64,000 bases of DNA, taken from positions 124,001 through 188,000 of the forward strand of contig WGOE01000005.1 in NCBI GenBank assembly GCA_016124195.1. The letters run 5' to 3'. The notes under the pieces are model-generated. The model saw only the letters and a list, made by a program, of their open reading frames with translations, did not search any database and was not told where the DNA came from. Below are positions 38,340 to 47,030 of this stretch, in pieces (within the stretch, counting starts at the first letter, position 1; the number at the start of each line of letters is the position of its first letter). Made by a program: the position numbers and the translations under genes. Source of the stretch: a bacterium (lineage in GTDB: Bacteria > Pseudomonadota > Alphaproteobacteria > Rhodobacterales > Rhodobacteraceae).

Positions 38340-39397
38340 AGCTGGTCGAGCGGGCCGGACTGGCCCTGCTGCACCGCTTCGATCCCGAAACCGCGCATGG
38401 CCTGTCGCTGTCGGCGCTGCGTCTGGGGCTGGCACCGCTGCCAGGCCCTGTCACCAGCCCGCGGCTCAAGACCCGCCTTGCGGGGCTGGACCTCGTCAAT
38501 CCGATCGGCCTTGCTGCCGGCTATGACAAGAATGCCGTGGCGATCGCCGCCCTGTCGCGCGCGGGCTTCGGCTTTGTCGAGGTCGGCGCCGCCACGCCCG
38601 TGGCCCAGCCCGGCAATCCCAGGCCGCGCCTGTTCCGGCTGAGCGAGGACAGGGCCGCCATCAACCGCTTTGGCTTCAACAACGATGGCGCGCCGGCCAT
38701 CGCTGCCCGTATGGCCGCCCGAGTGCCAGGGGCGGTTCCGGTCGGGCTGAACCTTGGCGCCAACAAGACCTCGACCGACCGCGCCGCCGATTTCGCCAAG
38801 GTGCTTGCGCTCTGCGGTCCCCATGCCGATTTCGCCACGGTCAATGTCAGTTCGCCCAACACGGAAAAGCTGCGCGACCTGCAGGGCCCCGCCGCCCTTG
38901 CGGCGCTGTTGTCGGGTGTGATGGAAGTGCGCGCCACCCTGCCCCGCCCGATCCCGATCTTTCTGAAGATCGCCCCCGATCTGACGCCGGACGACCTCGG
39001 CGCGCTGGCCGAGGTTGCGCTGGCCTCGGGCATCTCAGGCATCATCGCCACCAACACGACCCTGTCGCGCGATGGTCTCACCTCGCCGCACAAGACCGAA
39101 TCCGGCGGCCTGTCCGGCGCGCCCCTGTTCGAGAAGTCGACCCGCATCCTGGCCCAACTGTCGGTGCTGACGAAGGGCACCCTGCCCCTGATCGGCGTTG
39201 GCGGGATTTCGTCGGCCGAGGACGCCTATGCCAAGCTGCGCGCCGGCGCCTCTGCCGTGCAGATCTACACCGCGATGGTGTTCCACGGCCTCTCGCTGAT
39301 CGCCGATATTGCCAGGGGGCTCGACAGACTTCTTGCCCGAGACGGCTTCGCAACCGCAGCCGAGGCCACCGGTACCGACCGATCTGCCTGGCTCTGA
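38336..39397 (+). CDS. pyrD: quinone-dependent dihydroorotate dehydrogenase
   Basis: The 353-residue class 2 enzyme oxidises dihydroorotate to orotate and passes electrons to membrane quinone. An N-terminal amphipathic helix ([16 protein letters not shown]) anchors it. [28 protein letters not shown] (with the class 2 catalytic serine), LKIAPDL and [11 protein letters not shown] are present. The start is TTG at 38336, overlapping the DUF952 stop codon, with GAGG nine bases upstream. Other in-frame starts would lie deep within DUF952. Confidence 0.95.
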   Translation: MKLVERAGLALLHRFDPETAHGLSLSALRLGLAPLPGPVTSPRLKTRLAGLDLVNPIGLAAGYDKNAVAIAALSRAGFGFVEVGAATPVAQPGNPRPRLFRLSEDRAAINRFGFNNDGAPAIAARMAARVPGAVPVGLNLGANKTSTDRAADFAKVLALCGPHADFATVNVSSPNTEKLRDLQGPAALAALLSGVMEVRATLPRPIPIFLKIAPDLTPDDLGALAEVALASGISGIIATNTTLSRDGLTSPHKTESGGLSGAPLFEKSTRILAQLSVLTKGTLPLIGVGGISSAEDAYAKLRAGASAVQIYTAMVFHGLSLIADIARGLDRLLARDGFATAAEATGTDRSAWL

Positions 39398-39456
39398 CTA
39401 TTTCATTTGTTCATAAATACCCCGGGGTCCGGGGCAGCGCCCCGGGGCCGGCCAAG
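39398..39456 (-). repeat. hairpin-plus-tail intergenic repeat, copy 5
   Basis: On the minus strand a GC-rich stem (CCGGGGC/GCCCCGG) is followed by CGGGGTATTTATG and an AACAAATGAAA tail, close to copy 4. It fills the gap between the convergent pyrD and AsnC-type genes. Confidence 0.55.
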
Positions 39457-39458
39457 GC

Positions 39459-39695
39459 TCAGAACGCCTTGAAGGTCATCGTTGTCAGCGTCCGCACGAT
39501 ATCGGGAATGTCAAACAGCCGCTCTTGCAGGAAATGCCCGACATCGGCGTCGTCCGGAATATAGACCTTGGCGATCAGGTCATATTCGCCCGAGGTCGAG
39601 TAAAGCTCGCTGACCACCTCTCGGTCATAGATGGCGGTGGCGACCGCATAGGTCTTGCCGGGGGTGCAGCGGAACTGGACAAAGACGCAGATCAT
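39459..39695 (-). CDS. stand-alone Lrp/AsnC ligand-binding domain
   Basis: The 78-residue protein is only the RAM (ligand-binding) domain of Lrp/AsnC regulators, with VQFRCTPGKTY, a VVSELYSTSGEYDLIAKVY core and FDIPDIVRTLTTMTF at the end. No helix-turn-helix is present. Such SraA-like proteins bind small ligands, often amino acids, and may join full-length Lrp oligomers. GGAGAGC precedes the ATG. The 24-bp gap behind the RecD-like gene suggests a common transcript. Confidence 0.88.
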   Translation of the reverse strand: MICVFVQFRCTPGKTYAVATAIYDREVVSELYSTSGEYDLIAKVYIPDDADVGHFLQERLFDIPDIVRTLTTMTFKAF

Positions 39696-39719
39696 CGGGC
39701 TCTCCTTGATGGCGGCAGA

Positions 39720-41264
39720 CTAGCTGACCGAGGCTTCCGGTTCCAGCCCCTCCAGCGTCAGGGGCACCGGGCGTACCACCAGATCGGCTATCCCCAAGGG
39801 TCCCTTGGGCAAGGCCAACCGGTTCCTGACCACCCAATGCAGCCGCTTTTCCGCCCGGGTGATCGCCACATAGGCCAGCCGCTTCCACAGGGGCATGCCC
39901 GCTTCGGACCGGCCGGCCTGTGCTGCCGCCCAAAGGTCGGGGGCAAAGACCTGCACGTCCTCCCACTGGCTGCCCTGCGCCTTGTGGATCGTGACCGCAG
40001 CACCATGCAGGAAGGCCGCCCCCATCCGCGCGGCCGAAGGGATGAAGGGCTCTTCCTCGTCCGGCTTTTCGATCTTGATGATCGAGGCCGCGCTGACCTG
40101 CGGGTCTTCTGCCCCCACCACATGCAGGCGGGCAAAACCCTCGTTCTTGCCGGGCCCGAGGTAGATCACCTGCGCGCCCTTGATCAGCCCGCGCGCCTCG
40201 AGGTCGATGCGCTTCTTGCGGTGCTTCAAGGGCAGCTCGATCCCGTCGCAGATCAGCGGCTCGCCCGGCAACAGGGCGTCTTCGGGCGCACCATAGGCCG
40301 CGCGAAACGCCCGGATCAGCTTGATCCGCGTCACATTGCGCCAGACCAGCACCGGACTGCGCGCCATAAGGTCGCTCGACACCCGTTCGGCCCATTGCAC
40401 CCGGTCGTCCTGCCGGGCGGCGTCCTGCACCATCTGTTCGAAATCCTCGAACCGCAGGCTGTCGTCGCCAAGCGCATGGGCAAGGTCCAGGATCGGGCTG
40501 TCCTGGGTCTGGCGATGGATGCGGCTCAGCACCATCTTGCGGCTGTCGCCCAGCTTGTCGAACACCATTTCGCCCGATGCGCCGACCGGAGCCAGCTGCG
40601 CGGGGTCGCCGAACAGAACCAGTGTCGGGAAGATCTCGCGCAGATCTTCAAGCTGGCGCTCGTCCAGCATCGAGCTTTCGTCGACAAAGCCCACGTCAAG
40701 TGGCTCCTCCCGCCGCTTCCAGCCCTTGATGAAGTCGGACCCGCGCAATCCGGCGGCAGCCAATGCGCCCGGAATCGAGGGCACCTGCTGGTAGAAGGCA
40801 TGGGCGCGGTCCAGCGCGATTTCGGTCAGCCCCTCCACCTCGGGGCGCGGGGCCTGACCGGCCAGCCATTCGGCGATCTTTTCATATTGCGGGTCATAGA
40901 CCGGCGTATAGAGGATGCGGTGGATCGTGGTCGCCGGCACTCCGCGCAGCCGCAGGACCGAGGCCGCCTTGTTCGTCGGGGCCAGAACGGCCAGGTTGCG
41001 CCGGTCCTTGCGGCGGCGCCCTTCGTAATCACCCGAGACGATATCGACCCCCGCGGCGCGCAAGGCCCTGTAAAGGCTGGCCAAAAGCATGGTCTTTCCC
41101 GAGCCTGCCTTGCCCATCACCGCCAGAACCGACCCCTTGCCCTCGGCGCGCGGCAAGAGCATGGCTTCGCCCAGATCAATGCCCTGCGCCAGAAGGTCGG
41201 CCGAGACACGATCATAGGCCTCGGCCTGATCTGCGGAAAACGTAAGTGCGGGGACATCGGACAT
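39720..41264 (-). CDS. RecD-like superfamily 1 helicase
   Basis: The 514-residue protein is a single-polypeptide SF1 helicase. Walker A MGKAGSGKTML is near the N-terminus, then TNKAASVLRLRGVPATTIH, FVDESSMLDERQ (Walker B), FGDPAQLAPVG (motif III) and the C-terminal UvrD_C_2 motif VTIHKAQGSQWEDV with ITRAEKRLHW. It resembles RecD2-type enzymes without a long N-terminal extension and should act 5' to 3' on DNA. The cellular task is not known. Confidence 0.88.
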   Translation of the reverse strand: MSDVPALTFSADQAEAYDRVSADLLAQGIDLGEAMLLPRAEGKGSVLAVMGKAGSGKTMLLASLYRALRAAGVDIVSGDYEGRRRKDRRNLAVLAPTNKAASVLRLRGVPATTIHRILYTPVYDPQYEKIAEWLAGQAPRPEVEGLTEIALDRAHAFYQQVPSIPGALAAAGLRGSDFIKGWKRREEPLDVGFVDESSMLDERQLEDLREIFPTLVLFGDPAQLAPVGASGEMVFDKLGDSRKMVLSRIHRQTQDSPILDLAHALGDDSLRFEDFEQMVQDAARQDDRVQWAERVSSDLMARSPVLVWRNVTRIKLIRAFRAAYGAPEDALLPGEPLICDGIELPLKHRKKRIDLEARGLIKGAQVIYLGPGKNEGFARLHVVGAEDPQVSAASIIKIEKPDEEEPFIPSAARMGAAFLHGAAVTIHKAQGSQWEDVQVFAPDLWAAAQAGRSEAGMPLWKRLAYVAITRAEKRLHWVVRNRLALPKGPLGIADLVVRPVPLTLEGLEPEASVS

Positions 41265-41323
41265 GGTCGGACATTAGGCCAGCCACACGGCAGAGGCCAG
41301 AGGGACCGCGACCACCCGTCTTG

Positions 41324-41503
41324 TCAGTGTGTCGGGCCGCTCTTGCGCGGCGGTTGCTTGACGGCGTCTTCGTTCAGTCCGGCCACTTCAACCCGGGCCA
41401 CCGCCAGCGCTTCGTCAGCCTTTGCGGCAAGGGCCGTCAGACCATTCGCCTCAGCGAAGGCCTTGAGGTCCTCTAGCACATCAAAAATCCAATCGTACGC
41501 CAT
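41324..41503 (-). CDS. small acidic unknown protein
   Basis: The 59-residue product begins MAYDWIFDVLEDLKAFAEANGL and is mostly helical, with a proline- and lysine-containing tail. I know of no function. I believe similar small proteins occur in other Rhodobacterales, but this needs a search. It lies between ccr and the RecD-like gene on the same strand; an in-frame ATG nine codons upstream is less likely. Confidence 0.6.
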   Translation of the reverse strand: MAYDWIFDVLEDLKAFAEANGLTALAAKADEALAVARVEVAGLNEDAVKQPPRKSGPTH

Positions 41504-41617
41504 GCACGCTCCGGGAAAGGTGGCATTCAAATCAAATGCCAGCTTTAAGGATACCCTCGCGTTTGCGGCGAAATAACCCTCGCCACCAGCAACACAGCGT
41601 TCGCGTTCTGGAAACAG

Positions 41618-42907
41618 CTAGAGGTCGCGACTCGCCTCCAGCGTGTCCTCGAAAGTCCGCAATCCAGTGCGAGGCGCCTGGACAAGCACCGCCATATTGC
41701 CCGGCTTGTGAACGTTTTTCATCATCTTCATATGGGCCGCGGGGATTTCTGCCCAGGGGAAGACTTCGGACAGGCAGGGGTCAAGCCGCCGTTCGATCAT
41801 CAACTGGTTGGCCGCACTCGCCTGTTTCAGGTTGGCGAAATGGCTGCCCTGCACGCGCTTTTGATGCATCCAGAGGTAGCGTGCGTCCAAGGTCAGGTTG
41901 TACCCGGTGGTGCCGGCGCAGATCACCACCATGCCGCCGCGCTTGACGACGAAGACGCTGACCGGGAAGGTCGCCTCGCCGGGGTGTTCGAACACCATGT
42001 CGACGTTGTTGCCCTTGCCGGTGATGTCCCAGATCGCCTTGCCGAACTTGCGAACCTCGTTGAACCAGTCCTTGTATTCGGGCGTGCCCACTTTGGGCAT
42101 CTGGCCCCAGCACTTGAAATCCTTGCGGTTGATGACGCCCTTGGCGCCCAACTGCATGACGAACTCGCGCTTGTCCTCGTCGCTGATCACGCCGATTGCA
42201 TTGCCGCCGGCCGTGTTGATCAACTGGATCGCATAGGACCCAAGACCGCCCGAGGCGCCCCAGACCAGCACATTCTGCCCGGGCCGCAATTCATGCGGCT
42301 TGTGGCCGAAAAGCATCCGGTAGGCGGTGGCGAGCGTCAGGGTATAGCAGGCCGATTCCTCCCAGGTCTGGTGCGCGGGCCGGCGCATCAGTTGCTGGGC
42401 CTGCACCCTTGTGAACTGGGCGAAAGAACCATCCGGAGTCTCATAGCCCCAGATCCGCTGGGTGGGCGAAAACATCGGATCGCCGCCGTTGCATTCCTCG
42501 TCGTCGCCGTCGTCCTGGTTGCAGTGAATGACGACCTCGTCCCCGACCTTCCAGCGCTTGACCTTGTCGCCCACCTTCCAGACGATGCCCGAGGCATCGG
42601 AGCCTGCGATGTGATAGGGGGCGCCGTGGCCATCGAAGGGGCTGATCGGCGTGCCCAGCGCCGCCCAGACGCCGTTGTAATTGACCCCGGCCGCCATCAC
42701 CAGAACCAGCACCTCATGCGCGTCGATGCTGGGCGTTTCGACAACTTCGACCTGCATGGCCGTGTCGGGCGCGCCGTGGCGTTCGCGCCGGATCGCCCAG
42801 GCGTACATCCGCGCGGGCACATGACCGAGCGGCGGCATTTCGCCCAACGCATAAAGGTCTTTCGCCGGCGCGTCATAGGCCAGCGGGTTTTTTGCATCAA
42901 GCGCCAT
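41618..42907 (-). CDS. ccr: crotonyl-CoA carboxylase/reductase
   Basis: The 429-residue MDR-family enzyme reductively carboxylates crotonyl-CoA to ethylmalonyl-CoA with NADPH, the key step of the ethylmalonyl-CoA pathway for acetate assimilation. The NADPH fold shows WGASGGLGSYAIQL. Residues matching the CO2-binding set are seen in NYNGVWA, FEHPGEATF and GSHFANLKQA. GGGAGG before the ATG decides the start and rejects a 25-codon extension. Two abutting palindromes just upstream suggest specific regulation. ecm lies 2 kb away. Confidence 0.97.
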   Translation of the reverse strand: MALDAKNPLAYDAPAKDLYALGEMPPLGHVPARMYAWAIRRERHGAPDTAMQVEVVETPSIDAHEVLVLVMAAGVNYNGVWAALGTPISPFDGHGAPYHIAGSDASGIVWKVGDKVKRWKVGDEVVIHCNQDDGDDEECNGGDPMFSPTQRIWGYETPDGSFAQFTRVQAQQLMRRPAHQTWEESACYTLTLATAYRMLFGHKPHELRPGQNVLVWGASGGLGSYAIQLINTAGGNAIGVISDEDKREFVMQLGAKGVINRKDFKCWGQMPKVGTPEYKDWFNEVRKFGKAIWDITGKGNNVDMVFEHPGEATFPVSVFVVKRGGMVVICAGTTGYNLTLDARYLWMHQKRVQGSHFANLKQASAANQLMIERRLDPCLSEVFPWAEIPAAHMKMMKNVHKPGNMAVLVQAPRTGLRTFEDTLEASRDL

Positions 42908-42972
42908 GAAGAGCCTCCCAGGGACATGCCGCACCGCAGAATCACGGCGCCTTATGCCCCTGAGATATAAAG

Positions 42973-42992
42973 TTGCGCGCAAGATTGCAATC
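42973..42992. promoter_or_regulatory. two abutting 10-bp palindromes upstream of ccr
   Basis: TTGCGCGCAA (42973-42982) and GATTGCAATC (42983-42992) are perfect palindromes with centres exactly one helical turn apart, followed by another TTGCG. They lie 66-85 bases before the ccr start, beside an AT-rich TTTATATC on the minus strand that could be the -10 region. The TTGC/GCAA core recalls the TTTGCAAA sites described for the ScfR-type regulator PccR of Rhodobacter. Confidence 0.55.
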
Positions 42993-43042
42993 TAATTGCG
43001 TGCGATTTTGTAATTTTATGTCTGCCGCGTTGCGGCGATCAC

Positions 43043-43390
43043 TCAGCGGAAGGTGACCGTGCCGGTCTGGCACACATCCACGTTGCTATCGATCAAAGAG
43101 CTGCCATCACGGAAGACCGCCTTGAAGTCGAAGGTGCAATAGCCCGAGCCGTCATCGAAATTGACGCGCACCGAGCTGTGCGCCGGCAGAACGTCCTGGC
43201 CCAGAATGTCTTCCTCCCAGGTCGAAGCTCCCGCATTGGACCCATAGAAGCGGACCATCGCCACATTGGTGTCGTTCACGATGGTCACATGGCGGTCATA
43301 AGAGGTTGTCGTCGTCGTGGTGGTCACATCCTCGCATGCCGTCAGTGCAAGGGTGCCAAAGCCAAGAAAAAATGCGGTGGTCAGTTTCAT
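43043..43390 (-). CDS. small secreted lipoprotein
   Basis: The 115-residue protein has a signal peptide and lipobox LTAC (Cys19), then a threonine run (TTTTTTTS) and a beta-rich domain with three further cysteines or pairs, including GYCTFDF and DVCQTGT, which may form a disulfide. I do not recognise the family. GAGGGAC precedes the ATG. It stands between ccr and the acyltransferase on the same strand; the gap to ccr contains the palindromic operator, so transcription may be separate. Confidence 0.75.
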   Translation of the reverse strand: MKLTTAFFLGFGTLALTACEDVTTTTTTTSYDRHVTIVNDTNVAMVRFYGSNAGASTWEEDILGQDVLPAHSSVRVNFDDGSGYCTFDFKAVFRDGSSLIDSNVDVCQTGTVTFR

Positions 43391-43445
43391 TTTGTCCCTC
43401 AATATCAGCGCCACGGTTTGTCCGAGGCGGTCTGGTCTCGCGAGG

Positions 43446-44840
43446 CTAGGGAGCGGCCTTGGGCAAATCAACTGTCACGCATTCGTGATCCGACGAAAGC
43501 TCAAGCCGCTGTTGCACGGAAGCCGCGTAGAACTCCAGGATAGCCCGCCGGGCGGGGACCGGCGTCAGATCGGGCAAAATGAGACCGCGGGCCACCATCG
43601 CGGCAAGTGCCTCGTCCACGGTCGCCGCGATGCCGTGCGGGGCGAGGCGAAGTTCGGCGCCAAGCTCTGCCAGGCGCTGCGCCAGATCAGCGGCACGCGC
43701 CACGATCGCAGGGCGACCACCGCCACCGTCAAGCGCCGCGGCCACCAGCGGCACTGGAACCACCGGCACCACCCGCGCAATCGCCGCCATCAACCTTTCG
43801 CCCAGAACCTCGGCCGGGGCCTGTGGCACTTCGGCCAGGAACTCGCGCAGCGAGATCGGCGCACCGAAGGCCGCCGCCGCCGTGCCAAAACCCTTGAAAC
43901 TGCCAAAGACCAGCCGCGTCAGGGCCGTCACCGCAAAGCCCGCCGCGCCGATTGGGCTGACCCGGAAGCGCCGCTCTCCGCCTTGGGCGGCGGCGGTCAG
44001 GATGCGGTCTTCCGGGACACGGTCATAAGCCAATCCCACCGGCACAAAGACCACATCGCGCCCTTGTGGATCGAAGCCGGCGAGGATGTAGGACAAGAGC
44101 CCCAGTTTGGCAGGCCCGACCCGGCCGTCCAGGCTCAGCCCGCCTTCGGGAAAGATCGCCTGGCTGATCCCCTCGACCGTCGTCATCTGGACATAGCGTG
44201 CCAGAACCCGCCGGTAGAGCGTATTGCGCGAGCCTCTGCGGATGAAATAGGCCCCCATCGCCCGGATGAAGTAGGAAAACGGCCAGATCCGCGCCCATTC
44301 GCCCACCGCATAGGAAATCGAGGCGCGGTTGGCCACAAGCCAGGTCACCAGCACGTAATCCATGTTCGACCGATGGTTCATCACGAAAACCACCGTGGCC
44401 TTGGGGTCGATCGGGCGCAGCGCCCCCTCGATCCGGGCAAAGCGCACCCGGTAGAGCTTGCGCGTCAGCCATTTCGCCGCCCGGATCGCCACGCCGAAAT
44501 AGAGCGTGGTTGAAAAGCCAGGCACGATCTCTCGCGCATAGCGCCGCGCCTCCTCGAAGGCGACCGAGGGGGGAATCCCTGCCTCGGCCGCGCGTTCGGT
44601 CACGGCTTCCAGCACCTTGGGGTCATAGGACAGCCGCGCGATCCGATCCTGCCGTTCGGCCAGCTTGAAGATGTCGATCGGGCGCTCCAGCCTTTCGTTC
44701 AGCCGCGCCACCCAACGTTCCATCCGGCGCCGAAAGAACCAGCGCACCGAGGGAAACAGAAAATTCGAGGCAAAGGAGGTTGCCGCAAAGGCCAGGATCA
44801 GGATCAAGAGCCAAAGCGGCACGAGGATGTTCTGGGTCAT
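43446..44840 (-). CDS. PlsC-type glycerol-3-phosphate/lysophosphatidate acyltransferase
   Basis: A 464-residue membrane-associated acyltransferase. An N-terminal membrane helix (about 6-28) is followed by a PlsC domain with the catalytic motif MNHRSNMDYV (HxxxxD form, NHRSNMD) and FPEGGLSLDGR. It is longer than typical PlsC (about 240), with extra regions on both sides like some PlsB-related proteins. It should acylate a glycerolipid precursor. The gene is divergent from ecm and shares its 138-bp promoter region, an arrangement seen with ethylmalonyl-CoA genes in other Rhodobacterales as far as I recall. Confidence 0.82.
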   Translation of the reverse strand: MTQNILVPLWLLILILAFAATSFASNFLFPSVRWFFRRRMERWVARLNERLERPIDIFKLAERQDRIARLSYDPKVLEAVTERAAEAGIPPSVAFEEARRYAREIVPGFSTTLYFGVAIRAAKWLTRKLYRVRFARIEGALRPIDPKATVVFVMNHRSNMDYVLVTWLVANRASISYAVGEWARIWPFSYFIRAMGAYFIRRGSRNTLYRRVLARYVQMTTVEGISQAIFPEGGLSLDGRVGPAKLGLLSYILAGFDPQGRDVVFVPVGLAYDRVPEDRILTAAAQGGERRFRVSPIGAAGFAVTALTRLVFGSFKGFGTAAAAFGAPISLREFLAEVPQAPAEVLGERLMAAIARVVPVVPVPLVAAALDGGGGRPAIVARAADLAQRLAELGAELRLAPHGIAATVDEALAAMVARGLILPDLTPVPARRAILEFYAASVQQRLELSSDHECVTVDLPKAAP

Positions 44841-44902
44841 GCCACTTACATGCCACGCCACCCGGGCCCGCGCAAATTCCGGTTCCGCCGCAACGCAGCG
44901 AA

Positions 44903-44916
44903 TTGACACTTGTCAA
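44903..44916. promoter_or_regulatory. FNR-family-like palindrome between acyltransferase and ecm
   Basis: TTGACACTTGTCAA fits TTGAY-N4-RTCAA and is a perfect inverted repeat of TTGACA with a 2-base centre. The left TTGACA could also be a -35 box for ecm, with TATGTC 18 bases downstream. The two readings are not exclusive. Confidence 0.4.
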
Positions 44917-44940
44917 AACTTGCCGTTATGTCGGTCTTGA

Positions 44941-44955
44941 CGCAAGAAAATTGCG
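44941..44955. promoter_or_regulatory. CGCAA-N5-TTGCG element upstream of ecm
   Basis: CGCAA-GAAAA-TTGCG is a perfect 5-bp inverted repeat 24-38 bases before the ecm start codon. Its half-site matches the TTGCG/CGCAA arms in the ccr upstream palindromes, which suggests one regulator for both genes. Confidence 0.45.
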
Positions 44956-44978
44956 AAGGCGATTCATGAGGGCCGAAC

Positions 44979-46937
44979 ATGCACCCGCAGAAAGACCAAC
45001 CCTGGCTGTTTCGCACCTATGCGGGCCATTCGACCGCCGCCGCCTCGAATGCGCTTTATCGCGGCAATCTGGCCAAGGGGCAGACCGGTCTTTCCGTTGC
45101 CTTCGATCTGCCGACCCAGACCGGGTATGACAGCGACCACATCCTGGCGCGGGGCGAGGTCGGCAAGGTCGGCGTGCCGGTCGCGCATCTGGGCGACATG
45201 CGGACGCTGTTCGACCAGATCCCGCTGGAGCGGATGAACACCTCGATGACGATCAACGCGACGGCGCCGTGGCTGCTGGCCCTGTATGTCGCCGTGGCAG
45301 AGGAACAAGGCTGCGACATCGCCTCCCTGCAGGGCACCGTGCAGAACGACATCATCAAGGAATACCTCTCGCGCGGGACTTATATCTGCCCGCCGGCGCC
45401 AAGTCTGCGGATGATCACGGATGTTGCGGCCTATACCGCCAAGGCGCTGCCGAAGTGGAACCCGATGAACGTCTGTTCGTATCATCTGCAGGAAGCCGGG
45501 GCCACGCCGGAACAGGAACTCGCCTATGCGCTGGCCACAGCCATCGCCGTGCTGGACGACCTGCGCGCCAAGGTACCGGCCGAGGACTTTCCCGCGATGG
45601 TCGGGCGGATCAGTTTCTTCGTCAACGCGGGCATCCGCTTTGTCACCGAAATCTGCAAGATGCGCGCCTTTGTCGAGATGTGGGACGAGCTTTGCCAGAC
45701 CCGCTATGGCATTACCGAGGAACGCCACCGCCGCTTCCGCTATGGCGTGCAGGTCAATTCGCTGGGCCTGACCGAACAGCAGCCGGAAAACAACGTCGCG
45801 CGCATCCTGATCGAGATGCTGGCGGTCACCCTGTCGAAGAATGCCCGTGCCCGTGCCGTGCAACTGCCGGCCTGGAACGAGGCGCTTGGCCTGCCGCGCC
45901 CCTGGGATCAGCAATGGTCGCTGCGGATGCAACAGATCCTTGCCTATGAGACCGACCTTCTGGAATATGCCGACATCTTCGACGGCAACCCGGCCATCGC
46001 GGCCAAGGTTGCGACACTCAAGGCCGCAGCGGGCGAGGAGCTGGCGCAGATCGAAGCGATGGGCGGGGCCGTCGCCGCCATCCCCCACATGAAATCCCGC
46101 CTGGTCGAGGCCAATTCGGAACGGCTCGCCCGGATCGAAAGAGGCGAACAGGTCGTGGTCGGCGTCAATCGCTTTGTCGCGGCGGAAGCCTCGCCCCTGG
46201 TCACCGGCGTATCCTCGGTTCTGGCCTGCGACCCCGAGGCCGAGGCGGACCAGATCAGCCGCCTGCAGGCCTGGCGCGCCGAACGTGATGGAGTCGCAGT
46301 CAATCGCGCGCTGGTGCGCCTGCGCGAGGCGGCGCTTGGCGGCGAAAACATCATGCCGGCCTCGATTGCCGCCGCCAAGGCCGGGGTCACCACCGGCGAA
46401 TGGGGTGCGGCCATCCGTGCCGCCTTTGGCGAATACCGCGCACCGACCGGAGTTTCCGCCGCTCCCTCGAACCGGACCGAGGGGCTGGAGCCGATCCGCG
46501 ACGCCGTCGATGCCGTCTCGACCCGGCTCGGCCGCCGTCTGAAACTGCTGATCGGCAAGCCCGGCCTTGATGGCCATTCCAACGGCGCCGAACAGATCAC
46601 GGCACGCGCGCGCGATTGCGGCATGGCGATCCATTACGACGGCATCCGCCACACCCCCGCCGACATCGTGGCCCAGGCCATCGAGGAACATCCCCATGTC
46701 ATCGGCCTGTCGATCCTGTCGGGCAGTCACATGCCGCTGGTCGAGGATGTGCTGACGGGCCTGCGCAAGGCCGGCTTGCAGATTCCCCTGGTGATCGGCG
46801 GGATCATTCCCGATGCCGATGCCGAGGCGCTGAGGGCGCTGGGGGTCGCGGCCATCTACACGCCCAAGGATTTCGACCTGAACCGGATCATGCTGGACAT
46901 CGTCTCGCTTGCTGACCTGCGCCAAGAAGCCGCCTGA
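44979..46937 (+). CDS. ecm: ethylmalonyl-CoA mutase
   Basis: The 652-residue B12 enzyme converts ethylmalonyl-CoA to methylsuccinyl-CoA. The large substrate domain (about 1-500) begins PWLFRTYAGHST and has AFDLPTQTGYDSD. The C-terminal cobalamin domain (about 520-640) has KPGLDGHSNGAEQI with the axial-ligand DxHxxG pattern (DGHSNG) and the SILSGSHMPL motif. The single-chain length and sequence type fit Ecm/MeaA rather than methylmalonyl-CoA mutase. GAGGG before the second of two nearby ATGs sets the start. It complements ccr. Confidence 0.95.
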   Translation: MHPQKDQPWLFRTYAGHSTAAASNALYRGNLAKGQTGLSVAFDLPTQTGYDSDHILARGEVGKVGVPVAHLGDMRTLFDQIPLERMNTSMTINATAPWLLALYVAVAEEQGCDIASLQGTVQNDIIKEYLSRGTYICPPAPSLRMITDVAAYTAKALPKWNPMNVCSYHLQEAGATPEQELAYALATAIAVLDDLRAKVPAEDFPAMVGRISFFVNAGIRFVTEICKMRAFVEMWDELCQTRYGITEERHRRFRYGVQVNSLGLTEQQPENNVARILIEMLAVTLSKNARARAVQLPAWNEALGLPRPWDQQWSLRMQQILAYETDLLEYADIFDGNPAIAAKVATLKAAAGEELAQIEAMGGAVAAIPHMKSRLVEANSERLARIERGEQVVVGVNRFVAAEASPLVTGVSSVLACDPEAEADQISRLQAWRAERDGVAVNRALVRLREAALGGENIMPASIAAAKAGVTTGEWGAAIRAAFGEYRAPTGVSAAPSNRTEGLEPIRDAVDAVSTRLGRRLKLLIGKPGLDGHSNGAEQITARARDCGMAIHYDGIRHTPADIVAQAIEEHPHVIGLSILSGSHMPLVEDVLTGLRKAGLQIPLVIGGIIPDADAEALRALGVAAIYTPKDFDLNRIMLDIVSLADLRQEAA

Positions 46938-46951
46938 CGAGATTTCGTCAG
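46934..46951 (+). terminator. hairpin at the end of ecm
   Basis: CTGACGA and TCGTCAG form a 7-bp stem with a GATT loop that includes the ecm stop codon. There is no T run. Confidence 0.35.
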
Positions 46952-46964
46952 AGGCCTCCCGGAC

Positions 46965-46978
46965 TTGCGCTAGATCAA
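46965..46978. promoter_or_regulatory. near-consensus FNR-type box upstream of the DUF6455 gene
   Basis: TTGCGCTAGATCAA matches TTGAT-N4-ATCAA in eight of ten defined positions; the right half is perfect. It is centred about 60 bases upstream of the start codon at 47031. Confidence 0.45.
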
Positions 46979-47030
46979 CGTCAGCCTGCCTTCTGCACGG
47001 CATCTTGGCGCCAACTCAACGGAGGCCATC

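Noticed and set aside
39525-41576. 683-codon plus-strand frame opposite the RecD-like gene
   Set aside because: Same reason: crosses genes and has low-complexity composition.
44964-47003. 679-codon minus-strand frame opposite ecm
   Set aside because: Antisense of a well-conserved mutase; no motif.
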